A stretch of DNA of 64,000 nucleotides from NCBI GenBank assembly GCA_026985095.1, contig JALSQW010000018.1:149989-213988 (forward strand), in the 5' to 3' direction. A program made the translations under genes and the position numbers. The first letter of the stretch is position 1; the number at the start of each line of letters is the position of its first letter. The notes beneath the pieces were generated by a model. The model ran no database searches and was not told where the DNA came from. It saw only the letters and a list, made by a program, of their open reading frames with translations. This document shows, piece after piece, positions 32,337 to 41,011 of the stretch. The DNA comes from Acidimicrobiia bacterium (GTDB lineage: Bacteria; Actinomycetota; Acidimicrobiia; Spongiisociales; UBA5794).

Positions 32337-32362
32337 GGCTGGGTTCCGTTCGCTCGTTGGTG

Positions 32363-32437
32363 TGGCTGGGGGGACAGGACTCGAACCCGTACTGGGTGGA
32401 CCAAAACCACCTGTGCTGCCAGTTACACCACCCCCCA
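32363..32437 (-). tRNA. tRNA-Gln (anticodon TTG)
   Basis: A 75-nt cloverleaf including an encoded CCA. The acceptor TGGGGGG pairs with CCCCCCA, with discriminator G; the U1-A72 pair is typical of tRNA-Gln. The anticodon loop is TTTTGGT and the T-arm is GGGTTCGAGTCC. glmU lies just downstream. Confidence 0.96.
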
Positions 32438-32452
32438 TGGAGGACGGGCGCG

Positions 32453-32458
32453 AGTGTA
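32453..32458 (-). promoter_or_regulatory. Minus-10 of tRNA-Gln (and probably glmU-prs)
   Basis: TACACT on the minus strand, 15 bases before the tRNA 5' end. No other minus-10 is seen before glmU. Confidence 0.45.
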
Positions 32459-32524
32459 ACGGTCCCCCATGGTCAGCGGCGAGGTCGAGTTGCGGGCCGG
32501 CGTCTCGCCGTCGAGACTCGGCCC

Positions 32525-33547
32525 ATGAAGATCGATACCATCGCGTTCGACCCGCGCCTCGAGAAGGTCCCGGGTCAGGCCATCGACGCCGAGGCGGCCG
32601 GCTACGACGGGCTCTGGTCCGCGGAGACGGGCCACGACCCGTTCCTGCCGCTGGTGCTGGCGGCGGAACATTCCGACACGATCGAGTTGGGGACGGCGAT
32701 CGCGGTGGCGTTCGCCCGCAATCCGATGTCGATGGCGTACCTGGCCCACGACCTGCAGTCCTATTCGGGTCGGTTCATCTTGGGCTTGGGGTCACAGATC
32801 AAGCCGCACATCGAGAAGCGGTTCTCGATGCCGTGGTCGTCGCCGGCGAGGCGGATGAAGGAGTACATCGAGGCGCTGCATGCCATCTGGGACACGTGGA
32901 ACGAAGGCGGTCCGCTTCGGTTCAAGGGCGAGTTCTACACCCACGTGTTGATGACACCGTTCTTCGCGCCGCCGCCGAGCCCGCACGGCAAGCCGCGGGT
33001 GTTCCTCGCTGCGGTCGGTCCGCTGATGACCAAGGTGGTGGGGGAGGTCGCCGACGGGCTGATGGCGCATGGTTTCACGACCGAGTCGTACCTGCGGGAG
33101 GTGACGGTGCCGACGCTGCGGTCTGCCGCCGAGGCCGCCGGGCGGGACCCCGAGACGATCGAGATCGCGCTGCCGGTGTTCGTCGTCACCGGCAGGGACG
33201 CGGCCGATGTGCAGGCGTCGGAGGTGGCGGTGCGCCAGCAGATCGCCTTCTATGCGTCGACCCCGGCCTACCGCGGCGTCCTCGAACACCACGGCTGGGG
33301 CGACCTCCAGGGTGAGCTCAACGCCATGTCGAAGCGAGGCGAGTGGGGCGAGATGGCCGACCTCATCGACGAGGAGATGCTCGCGACGTTCGCGGTGATC
33401 GGGGAGCCGGCGCAGGTGGGGCGCGAGATCGTCGCACGCTACGGCGACATCGCCGACCGGATCAGCTTCTACACCCGCCCCGACGGCCTGGATCGAGAGA
33501 CGTTGGCGACGATCATGGCCGCGATCCGCGAGGCGGAGGCCACCTGA
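32525..33547 (+). CDS. F420-dependent LLM-class oxidoreductase (MSMEG_2256-like)
   Basis: 340 residues of a luciferase-like TIM barrel. AEAAGYDGLWSAETGHDPF, TAIAVAFARNPM, FILGLGSQ and AAVGPLMTKVVGEVADG match the TIGR03617-type F420 group named after MSMEG_2256. The substrate is unknown. ATG 32525 is preceded by GAGACT six bases upstream, a weak leaderless minus-10. The presence of F420 enzymes fits an actinobacterium. Confidence 0.85.
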   Translation: MKIDTIAFDPRLEKVPGQAIDAEAAGYDGLWSAETGHDPFLPLVLAAEHSDTIELGTAIAVAFARNPMSMAYLAHDLQSYSGRFILGLGSQIKPHIEKRFSMPWSSPARRMKEYIEALHAIWDTWNEGGPLRFKGEFYTHVLMTPFFAPPPSPHGKPRVFLAAVGPLMTKVVGEVADGLMAHGFTTESYLREVTVPTLRSAAEAAGRDPETIEIALPVFVVTGRDAADVQASEVAVRQQIAFYASTPAYRGVLEHHGWGDLQGELNAMSKRGEWGEMADLIDEEMLATFAVIGEPAQVGREIVARYGDIADRISFYTRPDGLDRETLATIMAAIREAEAT

Positions 33548-33801
33548 CGGAGGAGCCACCCGGGAACGGCCGCTGCCTGCGCCGGGACCCTACGGTGCTT
33601 CCCTTCACGGTTCCTCGATGGGGCCGTTCGGGATCGTCCGCCATCAGGGGGGTCGACGACACCGCCGACGGCGCCTCCATCGGCTGATCGGCAGGATCAC
33701 CTCGTGGCTGGAAGCGTCCGGATCTGTGACCGCTGAGCCGCGGCGGGCGGCTCTGTGCACGGCGGATCCGACCCCTCGGCCTGGCGGCACTCGCGGGCAG
33801 G
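33548..33801 (+). other. Intergenic stretch before the SOS promoter
   Basis: No coding feature is supported in these 254 bases. The only structure is a hairpin GAGCCGC, loop GGCGG, GCGGCTC at 33735-33753, which could end transcription from the LLM gene although it lies about 190 bp past its stop. Confidence 0.4.
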
Positions 33802-33830
33802 TTGCGAACACCTGTTCGATGGTGTACGTT
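33802..33830 (+). promoter_or_regulatory. SOS promoter with LexA box
   Basis: A LexA box of the actinobacterial type, CGAAC-acct-GTTCG, occupies 33805-33818 and is perfectly symmetric in both half-sites. It overlaps the minus-35 TTGCGA (33802-33807) and the spacer. The minus-10 TACGTT is at 33825-33830, 17 bp from the minus-35. LexA bound here would block RNA polymerase. Transcription would begin near 33837, just before the Shine-Dalgarno and the GTG at 33858. Confidence 0.75.
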
Positions 33831-33857
33831 GCCGGCTCGGGCGGACGAGGGACGAAC

Positions 33858-34907
33858 GTGGCGACCGGTACTCGCACCTGGGGGATCGAACTGCAGACGC
33901 TGCTCGGCGAGCTCGCCGAGGCGCAGGGAAGCCCCGACCGGATCCTCCGACCCGCCGACGTCACACCGCTGGCCCGCGACCTGGATGCTCGGGTGAGCCT
34001 GCTCCGGTCGGTCGTCACCCGGCGGGACCGTCTCCTCGAGGAGCGTCGCCGGCTGGAGGCGTCCATCCACGGCTACGGACGGGCCCTCGAACTGCTCGAA
34101 GCGACCGACCAGGTCGACGCCGGCCCCGTCGAGCGCAGCCTCCGGAGTCGGGTGCACGAGCTGCGCCGCCGACTCGTCGAGCTCGCCGACGACATCGCTC
34201 CGATGCAGCGGCGGGTCGAGCGGCTCGAGGTCGAGGTCGAGTCCCTGCGCGGTCGCATCGTCACCGAGCTGCGACATGCCGTCGAGGCCGCCCGGGTGAA
34301 CCGGCTCGCGACCCGCACGCACGCCCGCGGTCTCGTCGAGCGTTCCCGCACGGACCCCATCGATCTCGAGGTCCTTTGGTCACCGGTTCCCGTCACCGGA
34401 TACCGAGCGTGGAACATCCGCCACGACGGCCTCTACGGCGCCCGGCGGCGGTGGCTGCGCCCGACGCTGACGGCGGGCTGCCGGGAGGGCCTCGACGTGC
34501 CCCACGTCGACGGCCGGTGCGCCGAGGTGGCGTTCGGGTGCGGCATCTACGCGGCGAAGTCGGTGCCGAGGCTCCTCGCCGACTTCGACATCGACGGTGA
34601 CACCCGGGTGGCCGTCGGCCGGGTCGACCTCGAGGGGAGGGTCGTGGAGCACGATCACGGCTACCGGGCACAGCAGGCGACCGTACGCGCGCTCGCCGTC
34701 GTCGACCGCGACGTGGTCCGCTTCGCGGCCGACGAGGAGCGCATCCGGGGGCTCTTCATCGATCCGCGGGAGGCACCGCTCCTCGCCGCCCAGGTGGGGC
34801 GCCTGCCCCTGCCGACCCGTGAGCTGCGACGACTGATCGACGACCTGATCCGAGAACCGGCCGACGGCTACGCACGGCGGCTCTCGGGGGAGCCCGGGCC
34901 CGCATGA
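33858..34907 (+). CDS. SOS-controlled coiled-coil protein with C-terminal CGIYA domain, unknown function
   Basis: 349 residues. The GTG at 33858 follows GAGGGA and fits the SOS promoter; an ATG at 33819 would begin upstream of the expected transcript start. Residues about 45-150 are strongly helical, Arg/Glu/Leu-rich and look like a long coiled coil. The C-terminal region (about 175-325) starts GYRAWNIR and has Cys208, His216, Cys221 and Cys228 in a CGIYAAKS segment, which could bind a metal or be redox active. I recall similar CGIYA-type domains in uncharacterised actinobacterial proteins, but I know no function. The LexA box implies a role in the DNA damage response. Confidence 0.75.
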   Translation: MATGTRTWGIELQTLLGELAEAQGSPDRILRPADVTPLARDLDARVSLLRSVVTRRDRLLEERRRLEASIHGYGRALELLEATDQVDAGPVERSLRSRVHELRRRLVELADDIAPMQRRVERLEVEVESLRGRIVTELRHAVEAARVNRLATRTHARGLVERSRTDPIDLEVLWSPVPVTGYRAWNIRHDGLYGARRRWLRPTLTAGCREGLDVPHVDGRCAEVAFGCGIYAAKSVPRLLADFDIDGDTRVAVGRVDLEGRVVEHDHGYRAQQATVRALAVVDRDVVRFAADEERIRGLFIDPREAPLLAAQVGRLPLPTRELRRLIDDLIREPADGYARRLSGEPGPA

Positions 34908-34932
34908 TCCCGACGACGAGAGAGGACGAACG

Positions 34933-35103
34933 ATGGACATCGGAACGCAGCGGCGAGTGATCGTGGTCGAGCCACTCCGCCTCGACGACCCGCCGGAACC
35001 GGAGGCCGGGCCGGTCGCCGGCCCCGGCGAGCCCGTCGCATCCCCCGGCACGGATCGGACACCGGCGCCGACCGCGGCGAGGCGCCTCGAGGGAGCGTCG
35101 TAG
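34933..35103 (+). CDS. Small hypothetical protein
   Basis: A 56-residue ORF with ATG at 34933 preceded by GAGAGGA. The N-terminus is ordered (RRVIVVEPLRLDD) and the rest is a Pro/Ala/Gly-rich tail. It lies 25 bp downstream of the SOS gene on the same strand with no separate promoter, so it may be co-transcribed with it. I do not recognise it, and it may not be translated. Confidence 0.5.
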   Translation: MDIGTQRRVIVVEPLRLDDPPEPEAGPVAGPGEPVASPGTDRTPAPTAARRLEGAS

Positions 35104-35156
35104 CGGCGCTCGCCGGCCGTCCGCGCCGGAGCGACGCGGTCTGCCAAGATGGCGCC

Positions 35157-35981
35157 ATGAGCGAGCCTCACCCCGACGATCTCCCGCGTCCGCAGCATCT
35201 CCCCGCCGACCGAGTCATCCATGAGCTGTCCGAGTTCGGACGCCGCCGAATCGAGGAGCTGTCGCCGATGAAGGTCCTCCTCCTGGGGGTCATGGGCGGT
35301 GCGTTCATCACCGCCGGGGCGCTGTTCTCGGTCCTGCTGGCGTCGGGGTTCGACAGCTACGGGGCGCGGGTGCTGGTGGAGGGCTTCGGGTTCTCCACCG
35401 GGTTCTTCTTCGTCGTGTTGTCCGAGGCCGCGCTGTTCACCGAGGCGAACGTGGCGATGCCGGCGACGCTGTTCCACGGCGTGGCACCAACGGGGCGGGT
35501 GCTGCGGTTCTGGGGCTTGGCGCTGATCGGGAACCTCGCCGGGGCGATCCTCATCGGATGGCTGGTCCGGGCGGCGCAGGTGTATTCGCCCGAGTTCGAG
35601 TCGCTGCTGGCCGAGATCGTGGCCTTCAAGATGTCCTATCGAGACATCGGCGGGGTTCGGGGATGGTCCGAGATCGTGCTGTCGGGGATGCTGGCCAACT
35701 GGCTCGTCGGCATGGCGGCGTTCTTCGCCACGATGGGCCGCACGATCATCGGCAAGTACATCCCGGTGTTCCTGGCGGTGTCCCTGTTCGTCACCGCCGG
35801 CTTCCAGCATTCGCCCGCCAACATGGGGTACTTCTCCCTGTCGATCGCCGCCGGGGGCGCCCCCGGCTGGGCCCAGGCGCTGGCGTGGAACCTCGTCCCC
35901 GCCGGCATCGGCAACGTCCTGGGCGGGACCCTGCTGGTGGCCCTGCCGTTCTGGTACCTGTACGGACATCGCGGGGACTGA
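35157..35981 (+). CDS. Formate/nitrite transporter (FNT) family channel
   Basis: 274 residues, six membrane helices. FNT marks are GGAFITAGALFSV, GNLAGAI, NWLVGMA and the central-His region GFQHSPANMGYFS (family: GFEHSIANM), then NLVPAGIGNVLGG. The N-terminal 35 residues are polar and cytoplasmic. FNT channels pass formate, nitrite, hydrosulfide or similar monovalent anions; the substrate cannot be assigned. No formate or nitrite enzyme gene is adjacent. Confidence 0.88.
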   Translation: MSEPHPDDLPRPQHLPADRVIHELSEFGRRRIEELSPMKVLLLGVMGGAFITAGALFSVLLASGFDSYGARVLVEGFGFSTGFFFVVLSEAALFTEANVAMPATLFHGVAPTGRVLRFWGLALIGNLAGAILIGWLVRAAQVYSPEFESLLAEIVAFKMSYRDIGGVRGWSEIVLSGMLANWLVGMAAFFATMGRTIIGKYIPVFLAVSLFVTAGFQHSPANMGYFSLSIAAGGAPGWAQALAWNLVPAGIGNVLGGTLLVALPFWYLYGHRGD

Positions 35982-36047
35982 GCGACCGGCAACCTGGCCC
36001 ACCGGCGGGTCGCGAGATCTGTCACAACCCGTGGACAGGCTCAGGTC

Positions 36048-36760
36048 ATGGTGGCGATGAACCTCGACACGACGACCCCCCGGCCGGACGAGGCTGCGGC
36101 GTTCGCCGCGTGGTTCGACGATCGGGTTCCCCCGATGGTGCACCGCACGGCCACCGCCGACGCGGCGGCCGCGGCGGATCGATGCGGCGATGCCGGTGAG
36201 CTGGACCGAGTGACGCAGATGGCGCCGGGTCCCTTCCTGGGCATCATGCTCGCCGGGGTGGACCCGACGACGCTGTCGGAGTCGGACCAGATCCGCTATC
36301 TGCGGGCCCAGGCGCGGATGGTCGCCCACCATCAAGCCCGACCGTTCGAGGCCATGGCCGCGATCCACACCGGCATCGCCGAGGACCTCGACGGCGGCGT
36401 CATGGCCGAGGCGACCGCCGCCGAGATCGGCGTCGCCCTGCACCTCACCCGCCGGGCCGCCGAGCGGGACCTGGAGGTCGCCCTCGCCCTGCGGCCCCGG
36501 ATGCCGCATGCCGGCGGTCGACTGCGACCTGGACCACACCGTGCCGTGGGCGGATGGCGGGCGGACCCGCTGCGACAACCTCGCTCCCTCTGCCGGCACC
36601 ATCACCGGCTCCATCACCGTGGCTGGCGCTACGTGGTGACCTCCCACGGACACGTCCGATGGACCAGTCCGCTCGGCCAGGCCACCACCGTCCATCCCGA
36701 CGGCCAGAGCCGGCCGCCGCCACCGCCGGGAGCGGGAGCGGGAGCGGACCGTAGGCGGCG
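36048..36760 (+). pseudogene. Broken DUF222-HNH endonuclease (REP13E12-like)
   Basis: The first 150 codons encode the N-terminal part of a DUF222 protein, ending in AAEIGVALHLTRRAAER. Next, out of frame, comes a classical HNH segment (PGCRMPAVDCDLDHTVPW, then TRCDNLAP). It is interrupted after NLAP by a one-base loss near 36585-36589, after which the first frame resumes with LCRHHHRLHH. Intact relatives are 400-500 residues, so a central stretch is deleted, and there are two frameshifts. These genes are multicopy and mobile in actinobacteria. Confidence 0.8.
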
Positions 36761-36816
36761 GCACGGGCGGATGCGAGACGCCGGGGCTCGGGGGATCCTC
36801 GGCGTGCCTCGGGGCC

Positions 36817-37674
36817 TCAGGCGTCCGGGTCGAGACCGTCCCCCGCTTCCCAGGCGCGGGGAACAGGTTCCGCGGCATCGGCGAAGCGCACGCCGCCAGG
36901 GGCGACGTCGGCCGCGGCGGCCGCCTCGGACCGGGTCGGGAAGAAGCCGAACAACCCCGATCCGGACCCGGTCATCGCCACCGGCACATCCCAACGGGCC
37001 TCCAGCTCGGCGCGCCAGTCGTCCAGGTCCGGCGCCAGGGACGCCGCCGCCGGGTACAGGTCGTTGCGCAGTGGCAGGAGGTCGCGCAGCGACGGCGGCA
37101 ACGCCGCAGCCGGGATCGCTGGGCCGCGCGGGCCGTCGAGGTCGTCCCACCGGCGATACACCTCGGGTGTCGACAGCTCCACCGGCGGCACCACGACCGC
37201 CAGGGCGTATCCGGCGGCGAACGGCAACGGCTCGACGATCTCGCCTCGCCCCCGCACCACCGCCGTCCCGCCGACGAGGCCGAAGGGAACGTCGGAGCCC
37301 AGCTCCGCGGCGGCGCCGGCCAGGCGCCCAGGATCCACGTCGGCGCCCAGGGCGCCGAGCACGGCGGCGGCGTCGGCGCTCCCGCCCCCGAGGCCCGCCT
37401 GCGTCGGGATCCGCTTGGCAAGCACCATCCGCATCGCTCGCCGCATCCCGGTCAGGTCCCGCACCGCCTCCAGAGCCCGCCAGGCCAGGTTCTCGCCGGG
37501 GATCGACGGTGCCCCGCCATCCACGACGAGCTCGTCGACGTCGGCGAGATCCACCGCGATCCGGTCGGCCAGGTCGAGGGACTGGAAGAGGCCGCGCAGC
37601 TCGTGGTACCCGTCGGGACGGACGCGACCGACCACCAACGCGAGGTTCACCTTGGCGTGGGCGTGGATCCTCAC
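36817..37674 (-). CDS. ispE: 4-diphosphocytidyl-2-C-methyl-D-erythritol kinase
   Basis: 285 residues, GHMP kinase of the MEP isoprenoid pathway. It has HAKVNLALVVGRVRPDGYHEL at the N-terminus, the ATP loop PTQAGLGGGSADAAA and the C-terminal MTGSGSGLFGFF. The GTG start overlaps the rsmA stop (GTGA). It is the last gene of metG-tatD-rsmA-ispE, the order seen in most actinobacteria. Confidence 0.96.
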   Translation of the reverse strand: MRIHAHAKVNLALVVGRVRPDGYHELRGLFQSLDLADRIAVDLADVDELVVDGGAPSIPGENLAWRALEAVRDLTGMRRAMRMVLAKRIPTQAGLGGGSADAAAVLGALGADVDPGRLAGAAAELGSDVPFGLVGGTAVVRGRGEIVEPLPFAAGYALAVVVPPVELSTPEVYRRWDDLDGPRGPAIPAAALPPSLRDLLPLRNDLYPAAASLAPDLDDWRAELEARWDVPVAMTGSGSGLFGFFPTRSEAAAAADVAPGGVRFADAAEPVPRAWEAGDGLDPDA

Positions 37675-38507
37675 GACGTCGCCTCCGCGGCGGCCTCGGC
37701 GAGGGCGAGCCAGCCCTCCGGTGGGACGTCCTCGGGGCGGGCCGTGGGGTCGATCCCTGCGGCCGTGAGGACCGCCTCGGGATCCTCCAGGACCTCGGTC
37801 AACGACCGGCGCAGCATCTTCCGCCGCTGCCCGAAGGCGGCCGCCGCCAAGGCGATCGCCTCCTCGGCCCGGGGCGGCGCCGGACGGCGCCTGATCCGCA
37901 CCACCGCCGATTCGACCTTCGGCTGGGGCAGGAACACCTGCGGCGGGACCCCGAACGCGAAACGGGCGTCGCCGTGGAGACCCACCACGACCGATGGCAG
38001 GCCGTAGTCCTTCGAACCCGGGCCGGCGAGGAGGCGATCGGCCACCTCCCGCTGCACCATCACGACGATGTCGGTGACCTGGGGCACGTGGCGAAGGACG
38101 TCGAGGACGATCCCGGTGCCGACGTGGTAGGGCAGGTTAGCCACCAACGTCCACGGGCCGCCCTCGAGGGCCTCGCCGAGGTCGAGCCTGGCGGCATCGG
38201 TGAAGCGCATCTCGACGTCGTCCCGGCCGGCCAGGACCTCGTCGAGGACCGGCCGCAGGCCCTCGTCCACCTCGAAGCTCACGACGCGTGCACCGGCATC
38301 GGCGAGCGCCGCCGTCAACGTCCCGGTCCCGGCACCGATCTCCACCACCTGGTCCCCCGGCCCGACCTCGGCGGTCCGGACGATCCGCTCGGTGATGTTC
38401 GGATCGGCGAGGAAGTTCTGTCCCAGCGACCGCCGCGGCGACAGGCCATGCCGGTCGAGCAGCTCGGCGATCTCGGCTCGGACCTGAGCCGCTCGGTCAG
38501 CCCCCAT
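37671..38507 (-). CDS. rsmA: 16S rRNA (adenine1518-N6/adenine1519-N6)-dimethyltransferase
   Basis: 278 residues, KsgA family. It has the SAM-binding VVEIGAGTGTLT, SFEVDE, the catalytic NLPYHVGT and the conserved FLPQPKVESAVV. It dimethylates two adjacent adenines in helix 45 of 16S rRNA. It overlaps tatD by 11 bases at its start and ispE by four at its end. Confidence 0.97.
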   Translation of the reverse strand: MGADRAAQVRAEIAELLDRHGLSPRRSLGQNFLADPNITERIVRTAEVGPGDQVVEIGAGTGTLTAALADAGARVVSFEVDEGLRPVLDEVLAGRDDVEMRFTDAARLDLGEALEGGPWTLVANLPYHVGTGIVLDVLRHVPQVTDIVVMVQREVADRLLAGPGSKDYGLPSVVVGLHGDARFAFGVPPQVFLPQPKVESAVVRIRRRPAPPRAEEAIALAAAAFGQRRKMLRRSLTEVLEDPEAVLTAAGIDPTARPEDVPPEGWLALAEAAAEATS

Positions 38508-39270
38508 CGGGAGCTCCGAACACGCTCACCGCCCGGGCCGTCGTGAGCCTGGCCACCTCGCCGACGTCGATGCCCCACAAGGCGGCCAGCTCGGTGCCCA
38601 CCGCCACGACGTTGGCCGGTTCGTTGCGGTCGGTCCGGTTCGGTTCCGGAGTGAGATACGGCGTGTCGGTCTCGACCATCGCGGTGGCCGGATCGACCTC
38701 CGAGACGGCCTCCCGCAACGTGTGCGCGGTGGGATAGGTGACGATCCCGCTGAACGAGAACGTCGCACCCAGCTCCCGGAAACGCTTCGTCCATCGACGG
38801 CCACCGGTCCACGAATGCAGCACCGCCCGGGAGCCGAGACCGGCGCCCTCGAGCACCTCGAAGACGGCGGCGAACGCGTCCCGACAGTGGACGATCACGG
38901 GCTTGTCCAGCTCGACGGCCAGGCCCACCTGCGCTTCGAACGCGACCCGTTGGACGTCGCGCGGCGACAGCTCCCGATAGTGGTCGAGGCCGCATTCGCC
39001 GACGGCAGCGGCGTCGGCGGCGAGGGCGACGATCCGGTCGGCCTCGGCCGGCCAGCGATCGGCGTCGTGGGGATGCAACCCGGCCGACCAGAGGACCCGT
39101 CCCGGCTCGGCCCCGGCGACGGCCCGCGCCGCGTTCGACGAGTCGGCGTCGATGCCGGGGCACATCACCCAGCCGACACCGACGGTGGCCGCCCGGTCGA
39201 GCACCCGGCCGGCGGGTTCGTCGAGCATGGTGAGGTGGCAGTGGGTGTCGACCCAGCGCACCGCGGTCAC
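38497..39270 (-). CDS. tatD: TatD-family metal-dependent hydrolase
   Basis: 257 residues of a TIM-barrel amidohydrolase. Metal ligands are seen in DTHCHL, GECGLDHY, VIVHCRDA, HSWTGG and ETDTPYL. The family includes 3'-5' DNases and D-aminoacyl-tRNA or RNA processing enzymes. The GTG start at 39270 overlaps the metG stop (GTGA). An in-frame extension upstream lies inside metG and is rejected. Confidence 0.94.
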   Translation of the reverse strand: MTAVRWVDTHCHLTMLDEPAGRVLDRAATVGVGWVMCPGIDADSSNAARAVAGAEPGRVLWSAGLHPHDADRWPAEADRIVALAADAAAVGECGLDHYRELSPRDVQRVAFEAQVGLAVELDKPVIVHCRDAFAAVFEVLEGAGLGSRAVLHSWTGGRRWTKRFRELGATFSFSGIVTYPTAHTLREAVSEVDPATAMVETDTPYLTPEPNRTDRNEPANVVAVGTELAALWGIDVGEVARLTTARAVSVFGAPDGG

Positions 39271-40928
39271 CCGACCTCGCGCTCGAGGGCCTCCAGCTTG
39301 GAGAACAACGGCTTCGGCTCCGCCACGGTCGCTCCGACCGCGAGGGCGGGCCGTCCCCAACGAGGTCCTTGCGGGGGAACCTCGAGCCCCATCCCTTCCA
39401 GGACCTCGCGGGACGTGAACGGCAGGTACGGAGCGAGACCGGCGGCCAGGCCGGCGATGGCCCCCAGGGCGACGGCCAGGGTCGTACCCGTCCGCCCCAT
39501 GTCGGACGTGGCGGTCCGCCACGGCTCCCGCTCGTTGAGGTACTGGTTGACCGCCTGCGCGCCGACCATGAGCCGTTGGAGGGCACCGCGCAGCTTCACG
39601 GCCTCGATGAGCTCCCCGGCTTCGACCAACGTCCGGTCGACCTCGGCCAGGAGCGCCTCATCGACGTCGTCCGTCGCCGCCTCCGGAACGGCGCCCCCGA
39701 AGTACCGGTGGGTCATCGACACGACCCGGTTGACGAGGTTGCCCCAGGTGGCGACGAGCTCCTCGTTGACCCGGCGGACGATCTCGGCGTCCGACAGGTC
39801 CGTATCGTGGGTCTCGGGGAACACCGACGCCACCGCGTAACGCAACGCGTCGGGCTCGACGCGTTCCAGGTACCACGAGATCGACCGCCCGACGCCACGC
39901 GACGCCGACCCCTTCTCCCCGCCGAAGGTGAGGTACTGGTTGGCGGGCACGTCCGTGGGGAGGTCGAGACCGCCGTGGCCCATCAGCAGCGCCGGCCAGT
40001 AGACGGCATGGAACGGGATGTTGTCCTTGCCGACGAAGTAGTAGGACTCCGCCGCCGGGTTCATCCACCACTCCTTCCACGCATCGGGGGTACCACGCCG
40101 CTCGGCCCATTCCTGCGGCGCGGAGTAGTACCCCATCACCGCCTCCCACCACACGTAGATGACCTTGCCGGGCCCCAGGTCGTCGACCGGCACCGGGATC
40201 CCCCAGTCCAGATCCCTGGTGAAGGCACGGTCGTGGAGGCCCTCTTCGACCATCCCGAGCGCGAAGTTGATCACATGCGGCCGCCAGCCCTCCCGTGTGC
40301 GCAACCATTCGAGGAGCGGCTCCTGGAATGCCGACAGCTTCCAGTAGTAGTGCTCGGTCTCGCGCAGCACCGGCCGGCTTCCCGACAGCTTGGAGCGGGG
40401 GGCGATCAGTTCGTGCGCGTCGAGCGTCCGGCCGCAGTTGTCGCATTGGTCGCCGCGGGCATGCTCGTAGCCGCAGTGGGGGCACGTGCCTTCGACGTAC
40501 CGGTCCGGCAGGAACCGCTGCTGCTCCTCGTCGAAGAACTGCTCGGTCGTCTTCTTGTACAGGTAGCCCTTGTCGAGGAGCGTGAGGAAGAACTCCTGGA
40601 CGACCCGCTTGTGGGTCTCGGTCCCCGTCGTCGTGTACAGATCCCACGAGAACCCGAGGTCCTTCCAGTTCTCGAGGATCTCGGCGTGGTACCGCTCGAC
40701 GATCTCTTCGGGGCTGACGCCTTCGGCTTCGGCCCGGACGGTGATGGGGGTGCCGTGGACGTCCGAGCCGGACACCATGAGCACATCGTTGCCGGCGGCC
40801 CGGTGATAGCGGGCGAAGACGTCCGCAGGCAGGTACGCGCCGGCCAAGTGGCCGAGATGACGTGAACCGCTGGCGTAGGGCCACGCGACGGCGACGAGGA
40901 TCTTGCGGGGTTCATGTTGGGTGGTCAC
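39267..40928 (-). CDS. metG: Methionyl-tRNA synthetase
   Basis: 553 residues, class Ia. It has the HIGH-type motif HLGH, SGSDVHGTPI, the zinc knuckle CPHC and CDNC, WEAVMGYYS and NIPFHAVYWP, then the anticodon-binding helices. The KMSKS loop reads KGSAS at 339-343, which is unusual even against the KFSSS-type loops that I recall in other actinobacterial enzymes. No C-terminal tRNA-binding domain is present. The GTG start has a leaderless minus-10 upstream. Confidence 0.96.
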   Translation of the reverse strand: MTTQHEPRKILVAVAWPYASGSRHLGHLAGAYLPADVFARYHRAAGNDVLMVSGSDVHGTPITVRAEAEGVSPEEIVERYHAEILENWKDLGFSWDLYTTTGTETHKRVVQEFFLTLLDKGYLYKKTTEQFFDEEQQRFLPDRYVEGTCPHCGYEHARGDQCDNCGRTLDAHELIAPRSKLSGSRPVLRETEHYYWKLSAFQEPLLEWLRTREGWRPHVINFALGMVEEGLHDRAFTRDLDWGIPVPVDDLGPGKVIYVWWEAVMGYYSAPQEWAERRGTPDAWKEWWMNPAAESYYFVGKDNIPFHAVYWPALLMGHGGLDLPTDVPANQYLTFGGEKGSASRGVGRSISWYLERVEPDALRYAVASVFPETHDTDLSDAEIVRRVNEELVATWGNLVNRVVSMTHRYFGGAVPEAATDDVDEALLAEVDRTLVEAGELIEAVKLRGALQRLMVGAQAVNQYLNEREPWRTATSDMGRTGTTLAVALGAIAGLAAGLAPYLPFTSREVLEGMGLEVPPQGPRWGRPALAVGATVAEPKPLFSKLEALEREVG

Positions 40929-40936
40929 GGGCCCGG

Positions 40937-40942
40937 ATGCTA
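40937..40942 (-). promoter_or_regulatory. Minus-10 of metG, leaderless
   Basis: TAGCAT on the minus strand, eight bases before the metG GTG, without a Shine-Dalgarno. Confidence 0.55.
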
Positions 40943-41011
40943 CCCGGCGCCCGGCGTCGGCGGCCGAGCCAGCAGCAGTACACTCGGAGCAGCGCCATCT
41001 CTTGGAGGTCG

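Noticed and set aside
36048-38546. An 832-codon plus-strand frame from the DUF222 remnant
   Set aside because: Beyond about 36760 it is antisense to ispE and rsmA and is Arg/Pro-rich noise.
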